Positions 1 through 6,562 of a stretch of DNA of 7,250 nucleotides are shown here, piece after piece. The notes beneath the pieces are model-generated. The model had not been told where the DNA came from. It saw nothing but the letters and a program-made list of their open reading frames with translations, and ran no database searches. Source of the stretch: Solirubrobacteraceae bacterium (GTDB lineage Bacteria > Actinomycetota > Thermoleophilia > Solirubrobacterales > Solirubrobacteraceae). The stretch's first letter is position 1; the number at the start of each line of letters is the position of its first letter. A program made the translations under genes and the position numbers. The stretch spans positions 1 through 7,250 of the forward strand of contig JASHYF010000262.1 in assembly GCA_030043235.1 (NCBI GenBank), given 5' to 3'.

Positions 1-48
1 CCGGCTGTCCGCACGGACTACTCGACCGCCCCAGCCGCCGTCAGCTGA
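1..48 (+). CDS. Possible C-terminal end of an upstream gene (partial)
   Basis: Reading from base 1, fifteen sense codons (ending ...TAPAAVS) run to a TGA at 46-48. A terminator-like hairpin begins two bases after that stop, which is what one expects at the end of a plus-strand gene. The fragment is far too short to identify a family, and an open frame of this length is common by chance in high-GC DNA. The hairpin is the main support. The gene body would lie to the left of this window. Confidence 0.3.
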   Translation, partial: PAVRTDYSTAPAAVS

Positions 49-49
49 T

Positions 50-66
50 GGGTCGTCGCTCGACCC
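50..66 (+). terminator. Hairpin, probable terminator of the upstream gene
   Basis: GGGTCG (50-55) pairs perfectly with CGACCC (61-66) around the five-base loop TCGCT. The stem starts two bases after a candidate stop codon at 46-48 and is followed by a moderately T-rich stretch (68-82), not a true T-run. This fits the weak-tail terminators common in high-GC bacteria. It lies about 75 bases before the EAL–HDOD gene and would insulate it from upstream transcription. Confidence 0.45.
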
Positions 67-141
67 GCTGCTTCGTTCGTCTGGAGTCCAGGGCGGCCTC
101 CGCGAGCTAAAGGTGCCATCGGAGCAAGCCGAACATCTCAT

Positions 142-1416
142 GTGCGGGCGCATCGCTGGACGAAGAGGCAGCGTGTCGGCCGTGCTGCTGGCGCGGCGGC
201 GTCAGCCGAGCGCGCCGTGGTAGCCGTAGCACGGCAGCCGATCCTGGATCGGAGTGGGAGCCTGCTCGGCTATGAGCTGCTGTTTCGCGAACCGAACAGC
301 GAGACCGCGGAGGTCCTCGACGATCGGGAGGCGACCTCGACGGTCATTCTCGATGCGCTTTTCGACGTCGGGCTGTTCGATCTCGTGGGCGAGAGCGTTG
401 CCTATGTGAATGTCTCGCGTGACTTTCTGCTGAGCGTGCGCCCGCTGCCGCTGCCGCCCCGTCGCGTCGTGCTGGAGCTGCTCGAGGATCAACCGGTCGA
501 CGACGCGCTGCTCGGCGTGCTGGAGGACCTCGTTGCAGAGGGCTTCACGATCGCGCTCGACGACTTTCGCCTCACCGCCGCGACCGAACGGCTGCTCAGG
601 TACGCGAGCATCGTGAAGGTTGACGTGCTCGAGCACACCGATCGCTCGCTCGAGGATCTCGTCTCGCACCTGAGAGCTGACTACCCCGGCCTGACGCTGC
701 TCGCCGAGAAGGTCGAGACGCGCGCAGAGTGGGTGCGCTGCTGCGTGCTCGGCTTCGACGCCTTTCAGGGTTACTTCTTCGCGCGGCCCTCACGCTTGCA
801 GCGCTCGCGGCTGCCCACCCAGGGTTTTGCTTCGCTGAGCACGATGGTCGAGCTCAGCGCGACCGAGGACTTCGACGAGCTCAACCGCATCATCACACGC
901 GACGCCGGTCTGAGCATGCGCCTGCTGCGATATGCCAACTCGGCGTACGTCTCCCTGCCCCGGCGCGTCGGCTCCGTCCAGGAAGGGCTCGCCTGGCTCG
1001 GCGCGGTGACCGTACGCCGCTTTGCCATGATGGTCGCTCTCGCAAGCGTCCACGACGTCCCCAATGAGCTGCTCGTAACCGCGCTCGTGCGGGCCCGCAT
1101 GTGCCAGCTGCTGTCCGGCGCCGGAGACAGCACGGCCGGGGACTCCTACTTCACGGTCGGCCTGTTCTCCGTCGCAGACGCGCTCGCCGACGCACCGATG
1201 CAGCTCGTGATCGAGCAGCTGCCCTTCCGCTACGACGTCGTCGACGCCCTGCTCTACGGCAGCGGCGCACTCGGTGAGCTTCTCGGGGGAGTCATCGCCT
1301 ACCAGCGCGGCGACTTCGACGCCGCCAGTCAGCTGATCGCCTCCCACCGCAGCGTCGAGCACATCTATCGCGAGGCGATCAGCTGGACCGACCACAGCAT
1401 TGCCGAGCTCGCGTAG
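142..1416 (+). CDS. EAL–HDOD domain protein (YuxH/CdgJ-type, cyclic-di-GMP related)
   Basis: Two domains are clear. Residues about 28-216 form an EAL domain: RQPI at 31-34, the signature Glu in YELLFRE (E45), N90 in YVNVS, E112 in LELLED, DDF at 140-142, K159 in VKVD, E189/E192 in AEKVET and Q209 in FQGYFFARP. Residues about 225-400 form an HDOD domain, with DAGLSMRLLRYANSA at 254-268. In this family EAL domains bind or hydrolyse cyclic-di-GMP, and HDOD domains act as protein-interaction or signalling modules in the cytoplasm. Most metal-binding positions are kept, but after DDF the usual GTGYSS loop 6 is replaced by RLTAAT, so catalysis is uncertain and an effector role is possible. The start is ambiguous. 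GTG 142 leaves a basic 25-residue leader without a well-spaced ribosome site (GGAG at 121-124 is 17 bases away), while GTG 217 would begin the protein just before the domain. No operon partner follows. Confidence 0.93.
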   Translation: MRAHRWTKRQRVGRAAGAAASAERAVVAVARQPILDRSGSLLGYELLFREPNSETAEVLDDREATSTVILDALFDVGLFDLVGESVAYVNVSRDFLLSVRPLPLPPRRVVLELLEDQPVDDALLGVLEDLVAEGFTIALDDFRLTAATERLLRYASIVKVDVLEHTDRSLEDLVSHLRADYPGLTLLAEKVETRAEWVRCCVLGFDAFQGYFFARPSRLQRSRLPTQGFASLSTMVELSATEDFDELNRIITRDAGLSMRLLRYANSAYVSLPRRVGSVQEGLAWLGAVTVRRFAMMVALASVHDVPNELLVTALVRARMCQLLSGAGDSTAGDSYFTVGLFSVADALADAPMQLVIEQLPFRYDVVDALLYGSGALGELLGGVIAYQRGDFDAASQLIASHRSVEHIYREAISWTDHSIAELA

Positions 1417-1484
1417 GACGGACCCAAAGCGGTTCTCGCCGCAGCGAAGGACACCAGCGAGAGACGAAGCAGGGACGAAGCCTC

Positions 1485-1515
1485 GCCCTTTGGGCAGGAG
1501 CGCCCTCTGAGGCGC
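1485..1515 (+). terminator. Weak tandem hairpins after the EAL–HDOD gene
   Basis: Two small stems follow the gene: GCCC (1485-1488) with GGGC (1492-1495), and GCGCC (1500-1504) with GGCGC (1511-1515), the latter extendable by an A-T pair at 1499/1516. There is no T-run. They sit about 70 bases after the stop at 1416 and could mark the transcript end, but such short GC stems are frequent by chance here. Confidence 0.2.
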
Positions 1516-2274
1516 TGGATGTTCACAAGGCGCAGGTAACCGGGTTGCGCACGGCACGTCGGCCGATTGATCGCACTACGTGGTTTTCCCGCACACACTT
1601 GCAGGATCTCCCGCAGACACTTCACAGAACCTCCCCGATCCGGCACGGAGCCCGTCGCGCGAGACTTTGGGGCATATGAGGATCTTCTAACGCAAACTGG
1701 CAGAGAGGGGGTTGTCGTGTCTAGACCGCACGCGCTACACCGAGGAAGTCTCGACGAGTCGGCGTGGTTCCTCCCCGCTGGCCAGGATGATGAGCCGGCG
1801 CCTCAGCGGACAGGGCCGAACAGCAAGCCACTACCCGGTGGGTGGGATGACGCGGTGTGGCTGTGGCGCCGCAAGCTCGGATGGATGCTGGTCGGCGGGC
1901 ACGATCGGCGCGGTCGCGATCCTCGACGCTCCACCGATCGGCGCGGCGCCCATCTTGGCCCTGCCGCGGGTGCAGGGTTGCGGCCGGGCCAAGGCGGCGA
2001 GCGCCTGAGGCAGATCAGAGAGGGCGCCAGCTCGCCGCCGGTGAGCTCGAGCGCCCACGGGACCGTCGCCAACGGAAGCCAGCTCGAACCCAACCCAAAG
2101 CTCGCAGCACGGGCAGCACGGCGGACCCAGCTGGCACCGGCGTCGAGGTTAGCGCCTGGACTGAGGTTGAGGCACCCGCTGGATGACAACATCACCACGC
2201 GCGCCCATATCAGGCAGATCAGGCTCGCCCGGCCCGCTCCGTGCGATCACGACGGCAGAGCGAGCGGACGGCTG

Positions 2275-2397
2275 GTGCTCGAGGAAAGCGGCTTTCGTTG
2301 CGAGCTGGTCTGTGAGTGCGGGCGCGTGATGACTTGCCTTGGGCGCGAGAAGTACCAGCTCGACGCACGACCGTCACCGCGGGACCGGCCACGGTGA
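2275..2397 (+). pseudogene. Possible remnant of a Cys-rich small protein
   Basis: From GTG 2275 the frame encodes about 40 residues containing GFRCELVCECGRVMTCLGRE and then KYQLDARP, ending at a TGA at 2395-2397. The CxCG...C spacing followed by a Tyr-containing stretch loosely recalls a short actinobacterial motif of the form CECG–x–C–(…)–EY, found at the C-terminus of uncharacterised proteins. There is no ribosome site at 2275, and the upstream part of the frame looks noncoding. If the resemblance is real, this is a decayed or frameshifted end of such a gene; chance is the main alternative. Confidence 0.15.
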
Positions 2398-2618
2398 GAC
2401 CTGCGGGCCGGTACCGGGCGGGTCGGGCGCGTCCACGATCCAGCCTGCCTGGCGATGGTGAGGCGCGATGGCTCGGTGCTGGTGCTATGCAGGTGGCGCT
2501 CAGTCACCCCGCCATCCAAAGCTCGCATTCACATCGCCCGAGAGGCGCCGACGCTTCGCACGTGGATGACGGAGGACGCGCCGGAATGAACCCCAGGGCC
2601 TTTACGCGGTAGTGGCTG

Positions 2619-3998
2619 ATGATCGGCGTCGCTCGATCCGAGTCCACGAGCCGGCGCCCCGCGGCGTTGGTCGGCGTGCTGTGGGTGCTCGGGCCCGGTC
2701 TGATGGTGATGCTCGCCGATACCGACGCCGGCAGCATCATCACCGCCGGTCAGTCCGGGGCCAGTTGGGGCTATCGCCTGTTGCCGCTCGAGCTATTGCT
2801 CATCCCCGTGCTCTACCTCGTGATGGAGCTCACCGTCCGACTCGGTGCAACGACCGGCAAGGGGCACGCCGAGGCGATCCGCGATCGCTTCGGGGCACGG
2901 TGGGCGGCGGTGTCGGTCAGCACCCTGATCCTCAGCGCGACGGGCGCCCTGATAACGGAGTTCGCGGGCATCGCCGGCGTCGGCGAATTCGTTGGGCTGG
3001 CGCCCGCCGTGACCGTTCCTTTGGCGGCCGCGTTTCTCATCGCCGTGGTCCTCGGCGGAGGCTACCGGCGGGTCGAGCTGATCGGTCTGGCGCTCGGATC
3101 GTTCGAGCTCGTGTTCCTCGTTGCCGCCGTTCTCGCGCACCCGAACGCCTCCTCCGTGGCGGCAGGACTGTGGTCGCACCAGCCGATCGGCAACCATGGC
3201 TACCTGGCCCTCGTCGCCGCCAACGTGGGCGCCGTGGTGATGCCCTGGATGATCTTCTACCAGCAGGGAGCCGTGGTCGACAAGGGCCTGCAGGTTGGCC
3301 ACATTCGCCTGGCTCGGCTCGACACGGCGCTCGGAGCTGTGCTCACCCAAATCATCATGGCGGCCGTCCTGATCGTAACGGCCGCAACCCTGTTCGGCCA
3401 CAGGGCCGGCGCGCTCGAATCGGTGGGCGAGCTCGCCACGGCGCTGAGTCCATACCTCGGCGTCTTCGCGAGTCGCCTGACGCTCGCGCTCGGCATCACC
3501 GGCGCGGCGCTGCTCGCGAGCATCGTCGTCTCGCTGGCTGCGTCCTGGGCGGTCGCCGAGGGGTTCGGCGCGCGGCGGAGCCTCAACGATGGACCGCGGC
3601 GAGCCCCGCTCTTCTACGGGCTCTACATAGCGTGCGTCACCGGGGGCGCGAGTCTGGTTCTGGCGAGCCACTCGCTCGTTAGCCTGGCGGTAGACGTGGA
3701 GATTCTCAACGCGCTTTTGCTTCCGGTCGTTGTCGGCTTCCTCCTCGCGCTCGCCTGGACGACGCTGCCCCGTCCCCAGCGGCTTCGCCCAGGCGAGCGA
3801 CTCGCGGTCGCGGCCGTCGTCGTGGCGGTGACGGTCATCGGCCTCGGATGGGCCGGGCTCAGCGTCCTACCCGGTTCTCGGCCAGGTGGTTCGATGCGGC
3901 CGGCCGGCGACGGGCGGTCGCGGGCGAGCCTCTCATCTCTCTCTGACCCAGGGACGGCTAATTCCCGGGCCGCTGGCGAGGCCAGAGCTCGCCAGTGA
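2619..3998 (+). CDS. NRAMP-family divalent metal transporter, divergent motif
   Basis: This 459-residue protein has about eleven hydrophobic segments, the first at about 17-34 and the last at about 395-417, matching NRAMP proton-coupled Mn2+/Fe2+ importers of the cytoplasmic membrane. Helix 1 reads GPGLMVMLADTDAGS (25-39), so the family's metal-binding DPGN becomes DAGS: D36 is kept and the Asn is Ser39. Helix 6 reads GAVVMPWMIFYQQ (204-216), keeping the Ala205 and Met208 ligand positions but with Trp210 where classic members have His. The PWM...Q form is one I recall from a divergent bacterial NRAMP branch. Met208 argues for transition-metal transport, while the Asn loss leaves the substrate open. 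ATG 2619 gives a short basic leader before helix 1; no strong ribosome site is seen, only a GGTAG-like patch. The last 42 residues are polar, Ser/Arg-rich and probably disordered. The stop lies at the foot of a hairpin. No metal-responsive operator or manganese riboswitch was recognised upstream. Confidence 0.92.
   Translation: MIGVARSESTSRRPAALVGVLWVLGPGLMVMLADTDAGSIITAGQSGASWGYRLLPLELLLIPVLYLVMELTVRLGATTGKGHAEAIRDRFGARWAAVSVSTLILSATGALITEFAGIAGVGEFVGLAPAVTVPLAAAFLIAVVLGGGYRRVELIGLALGSFELVFLVAAVLAHPNASSVAAGLWSHQPIGNHGYLALVAANVGAVVMPWMIFYQQGAVVDKGLQVGHIRLARLDTALGAVLTQIIMAAVLIVTAATLFGHRAGALESVGELATALSPYLGVFASRLTLALGITGAALLASIVVSLAASWAVAEGFGARRSLNDGPRRAPLFYGLYIACVTGGASLVLASHSLVSLAVDVEILNALLLPVVVGFLLALAWTTLPRPQRLRPGERLAVAAVVVAVTVIGLGWAGLSVLPGSRPGGSMRPAGDGRSRASLSSLSDPGTANSRAAGEARARQ
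3973..3995. terminator. Hairpin at the end of the transporter gene, possibly bidirectional
   Basis: CTGGCGAG (3973-3980) and CTCGCCAG (3988-3995) form a perfect 8-bp stem around a 7-base loop; a G·U pair at 3972/3996 could extend it into the stop codon. The hairpin lies within the last codons of the transporter and ends just before its TGA (3996-3998). The next gene converges from the other strand and stops at 4064, so one symmetrical hairpin could end both transcripts. There is no long T-run on either side (only AAATT near 3998-4002). Confidence 0.5.
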
Positions 3999-4063
3999 AA
4001 TTGTGGCATTGGGGCGGGGTTCGTCTCTCTAGCGCGCCCTCGGTGCAGCTACTGGCGCTGACC

Positions 4064-6199
4064 TCAGGCGACCAGCTGGCTGCGCAGATGATCGACGAGC
4101 GCTCGCGCGCCGGCACGAAGCGAGGACTCACTGGTGAGCAGAAGCGAGAAGCGCCGCTCGAAAGACATCCCGGTCACCCGACGTGCCACGAGTCCCTCGG
4201 CACTCGCAACGGCCAGCTCCGACAGCAGCGCAGGCGCCCGCCGCCGCCGCGCAGCCTCCTGAACCTCCGCCGTGCACCCGACTTCGAGCAATGCCGGGGC
4301 GAGCATCAGCCCCTTCTCGTGCAGCACCTGCTCGACGATCCTGCGCGTGTTCGCTCCGGGATCTCGCATGATCAGCGAAGTCGAGAGGAATGCCTTCAGC
4401 GGCACCTCCTCGAGCGCGGCCCAGTGGTGCTCCACGGGCACGGCCAGCACGACCTCGTCTCGGCAGAGCGGTATCTCCACGAGCCCGTCGGGCGTCTGGT
4501 CGGAGTCGAACGCTGCGATGGCCATATCCACGGTGCCAGCGGCGACCATCGCGATTGCGGTGGCTGAGTTGACGGCGGAGAGCTCGATCGTTGGGTGGTA
4601 GCCGGTCGCGCGCTCCATGATCGCGAGCTGCGTGGGCAGGACGAAGTCCGCGATCGTCGGGCTCGCGGCCACGCGCACAGGCGGCTTCTCGTCGAGCAGG
4701 CCAAAAGTCGGAAGCTCGAAGGCATCCGCGTGCTGGAGCAGCATGCCCGCCGGAAGACCAAGATCGGCCAGGCTCCCGGTCAGACGCCAGCGGCCGTTCT
4801 CTTGCACGATCGCTCCCGACTCGGTCAGGTGGCGCAGCACCCGAAAGGCGAACAGGGGGTTGCCCGACGTCTCGCGTGTGATCTCCGCGGCGAGCGCCCG
4901 CCCGTCCTCACCGAGTTCGTGGCCCGCCGCCGCTTCCATCAACGCCGCGACGTGCCCGGCGTCAAGGCCACTGAGCTTCACGCGCTCCACGCCCCGCTCA
5001 CGACGAAGCGCGGCCAGCAGCGCCGTCAGAGGGTGCTCGCGCGAGAGATCGGCGTCACGGTAGCTGCCGACGACCATGACCTTCATCGAGGAGCCGCACG
5101 TGACGATGTGGCGAAGCAGCGCAAGGGTCGGCGCGTCCGCCCAGTGCAGGTCGTCGAGGATGAGCAGCAGCGGCTCCTGTTCGCCGGCACCCTCGAGCAG
5201 ACCCGCGACCGCAGCGTGCAGCCGGTATCGCTCGGTCTCGGGATCGCTCTCGCGGACGGAGGGCAGATCGGGCACGCGATCGCGCAGGGAGGGGACGAGG
5301 CGCGCCAGATCGCCGCCGAAATGCTCAACGTGCTCGTCGAGAACCGGCTGGGGCACCTCCCTCACGAGATGGCCGAGCGCCTGCACCCACGGCAGGTAGG
5401 GCACCCCGAGATCCTCGTCACAGCGCCCATACAGCACGGTCGAGCCCTTCCCGTGCGCCGCCAGCGCCAGGTGGGTGGCAAGGCGTGTCTTACCCATGCC
5501 GGGCTCCCCGCTCAGCAGGGCAACCCGCAGCGAGCCACCACACGCCTGCCCCCACAGCTCTCGCATCCGCTCGCGCTCGGCGGCCCGCCCCACGTAGGCG
5601 GTCGCCGGCAGCTCCTGCAGCTGCTCGGGCAGCGCGATGCGGAACGCAGGGGCGGGCGCCCACCGGAGCTTGAACGCCTGCACCGGCTCGGAGATGCCCT
5701 TCAGCTCCAGCCCACCCAGGGACTCGAAGACATAGCCGTCGCGAGAGCCACCAAGCCGATACACGAGGTCGGTGACGATGATCTCCCCACCCTCCGCGCG
5801 AGCGCACAGCCTCGCAGCCTCCACCACCGGGCCGCCGAAGTAGTCCCCGCCCTCCACCGAGGTGTCACCGAGGCTCACGCCGATCCGCACCCCGAGCTTC
5901 TCCTCGGCACGACGATTGCGCAAATCCAGAGCCTGCTGCATTTGAACGGCGCACGCCAGCGACTGAGCGGCGCTGTCGAACACAACCATCAGCCCATCGC
6001 CCAGATTCTTGACCTCCCGGCCGCGGGCGCGCTCGACCGCGCCACGCAGCATCCTGAAGTACTCGAGGCGCAACTCCTCAGCGGCAACCGGGCCGAGGCG
6101 CTGGGCCATCGCCGTCGAACCCTCTTGATCGGTTATGAGGACCGTCACCGTCTCTGTCGCCGCGGCGCTCACCGGGGAATCATCCGCAATTTTCCGCAT
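4064..6199 (-). CDS. Chimeric cyclase–STAND ATPase–LysR effector-domain protein
   Basis: Three domains are visible in 711 residues. Residues 16-180 are a class III nucleotide cyclase domain: ITDQEGST with metal Asp D24, KNLGDG with K64 and metal D68, D119 in GDYFGG, and R130. The transition-state Asn before R130 is Val126, so activity may be weak or absent. Residues about 199-475 are a STAND/AAA-type ATPase: Walker A GEPGMGKT (231-238), Walker B with DDLHWAD (349-355) and SGNPLF (445-450). Residues about 486-711 are the linker-helix remnant and effector-binding domain of a LysR-type regulator: VRVAASPTIADFVLP (508-522), MRDPGANTR (611-619) and a normal C-terminus. The LysR helix-turn-helix is absent, as are the winged-helix/TPR-like region and any LuxR domain that may follow such ATPases. 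It is one uninterrupted frame. The start is ATG 6199 without a clear ribosome site; GTG 6172, preceded by GGATGAT, is an alternative. The protein is probably cytoplasmic, and the ligand is unknown. Confidence 0.9.
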   Translation of the reverse strand: MRKIADDSPVSAAATETVTVLITDQEGSTAMAQRLGPVAAEELRLEYFRMLRGAVERARGREVKNLGDGLMVVFDSAAQSLACAVQMQQALDLRNRRAEEKLGVRIGVSLGDTSVEGGDYFGGPVVEAARLCARAEGGEIIVTDLVYRLGGSRDGYVFESLGGLELKGISEPVQAFKLRWAPAPAFRIALPEQLQELPATAYVGRAAERERMRELWGQACGGSLRVALLSGEPGMGKTRLATHLALAAHGKGSTVLYGRCDEDLGVPYLPWVQALGHLVREVPQPVLDEHVEHFGGDLARLVPSLRDRVPDLPSVRESDPETERYRLHAAVAGLLEGAGEQEPLLLILDDLHWADAPTLALLRHIVTCGSSMKVMVVGSYRDADLSREHPLTALLAALRRERGVERVKLSGLDAGHVAALMEAAAGHELGEDGRALAAEITRETSGNPLFAFRVLRHLTESGAIVQENGRWRLTGSLADLGLPAGMLLQHADAFELPTFGLLDEKPPVRVAASPTIADFVLPTQLAIMERATGYHPTIELSAVNSATAIAMVAAGTVDMAIAAFDSDQTPDGLVEIPLCRDEVVLAVPVEHHWAALEEVPLKAFLSTSLIMRDPGANTRRIVEQVLHEKGLMLAPALLEVGCTAEVQEAARRRRAPALLSELAVASAEGLVARRVTGMSFERRFSLLLTSESSLRAGARALVDHLRSQLVA

Positions 6200-6328
6200 C
6201 GGCGCAAGGCCGGGCGTCCCCGTCGCTCGGACACGGGGGCTGGGGATCGGCTGCAGCAGCGTCGGTCGCGCCCCTCGAGTTCAACAGCGACATTTCAGCA
6301 TTCGCCGCCAAGCCGGTGACGTACACCT

Positions 6329-6354
6329 GTTCAACGCTTCCCTGCGCGTTGAAC
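6329..6354. promoter_or_regulatory. 9-bp inverted repeat, candidate operator or hairpin
   Basis: GTTCAACGC (6329-6337) is perfectly inverted as GCGTTGAAC (6346-6354) around an 8-base spacer. A third GTTCAAC lies at 6279-6285 in the same orientation as the left arm. The site is about 130 bases upstream of the chimera start and about 210 upstream of the small gene. Arms this long are unlikely to pair by chance in so short a region. It could be a dimeric-regulator operator or an RNA hairpin; it has no T-run and follows no nearby stop codon, so a terminator is less likely. Confidence 0.4.
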
Positions 6355-6485
6355 GCGGGCGCGCTCGCGGCCGCCACAGGCCAACAGCGAACGCGACCGG
6401 TGAACAGATGACGCCGATGCACGCACGATGCCGACGCGCAGGCCCTCGCCAGCGCCGATGCTCTCCCACGCGCGAAAGGAGTCGG

Positions 6486-6499
6486 ATCACTCAAGTGAT
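6486..6499. promoter_or_regulatory. Short palindrome ATCACT-N2-AGTGAT, candidate operator
   Basis: ATCACT (6486-6491) and AGTGAT (6494-6499) are perfect inverted arms around CA. The site is AT-richer than its surroundings and lies 63 bases upstream of the ATG at 6563, a plausible operator position. The size would suit a small dimeric repressor, but no such regulator gene is in the window and the family cannot be named from the site alone. Confidence 0.3.
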
Positions 6500-6562
6500 A
6501 CGGCGCCGCGGCCGATAGAGACCGCAAGAGCTTCCGTCCCCTGGGCCCTCTGCGATCACGCG

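Larger units (their letters stand above)
1417..2618. other. Gene-poor 1.2-kb interval
   Basis: No reading frame here shows recognisable domains. The longest frame (plus, about 1567-2397) has mixed third-position bases, rare codons such as CTA, AGA and ATA, and a low-complexity Arg/Gly/Pro product, unlike the neighbouring genes. Several overlapping frames on both strands are equally open, as expected for GC-rich noncoding DNA. Visible details are a 12-base direct repeat (CGATCGGCGCGG at 1902-1913 and 1935-1946), a palindrome CCGGTACCGG at 2408-2417 and a 6-bp stem TCACCG/CGGTGA at 2374-2397. The interval may be decayed gene remnants or the upstream control region of the transporter. I see no tRNA, riboswitch or insertion sequence in it. 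Confidence 0.5.
6200..6562. other. Intergenic regulatory zone between divergent genes
   Basis: This 363-base stretch separates the minus-strand chimera from the plus-strand small gene, so promoters for both should lie here. No coding frame with recognisable content was seen. It contains a 9-bp inverted repeat (6329-6354), a further GTTCAAC half-site at 6279, a CAACAGCGA repeat exactly 100 bases apart (6282-6290 and 6382-6390), and a 6-2-6 palindrome (6486-6499). A good ribosome-site-like AAAGGAG (6475-6481) precedes only a seven-codon GTG frame (6495-6518). No convincing -35/-10 pair could be assigned for either flanking gene. Confidence 0.5.

Noticed and set aside
1902..1946. 12-base direct repeat CGATCGGCGCGG, 33 bases apart
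   Set aside because: Only two GC-rich copies, with no third unit and no insertion-sequence or array structure.
1567..2397. Plus-strand frame of about 276 codons in the gene-poor interval
   Set aside because: No recognisable domain, mixed third-position bases and rare codons, and several equally open overlapping frames. Only its last 40 codons were kept, as a weak remnant.
2400..2618. Manganese or magnesium riboswitch before the transporter
   Set aside because: No recognisable conserved core of the known metal-responsive riboswitches and no matching set of stems.
2612..3682. Long plus-strand frame overlapping the transporter gene
   Set aside because: The product is Arg-rich and low in complexity; the other plus frame encodes an obvious NRAMP transporter.
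4595..6319. Very long plus-strand open frame opposite the chimeric gene
   Set aside because: Its product is His/Arg/Gln-rich without domains, and the minus-strand frame has clear cyclase, ATPase and LysR motifs. It is a third-position GC shadow.
6200..6562. LysR-type binding box (T-N11-A) for the chimera
   Set aside because: The inverted repeats do not have the usual LysR spacing, and the protein has no helix-turn-helix to bind DNA.
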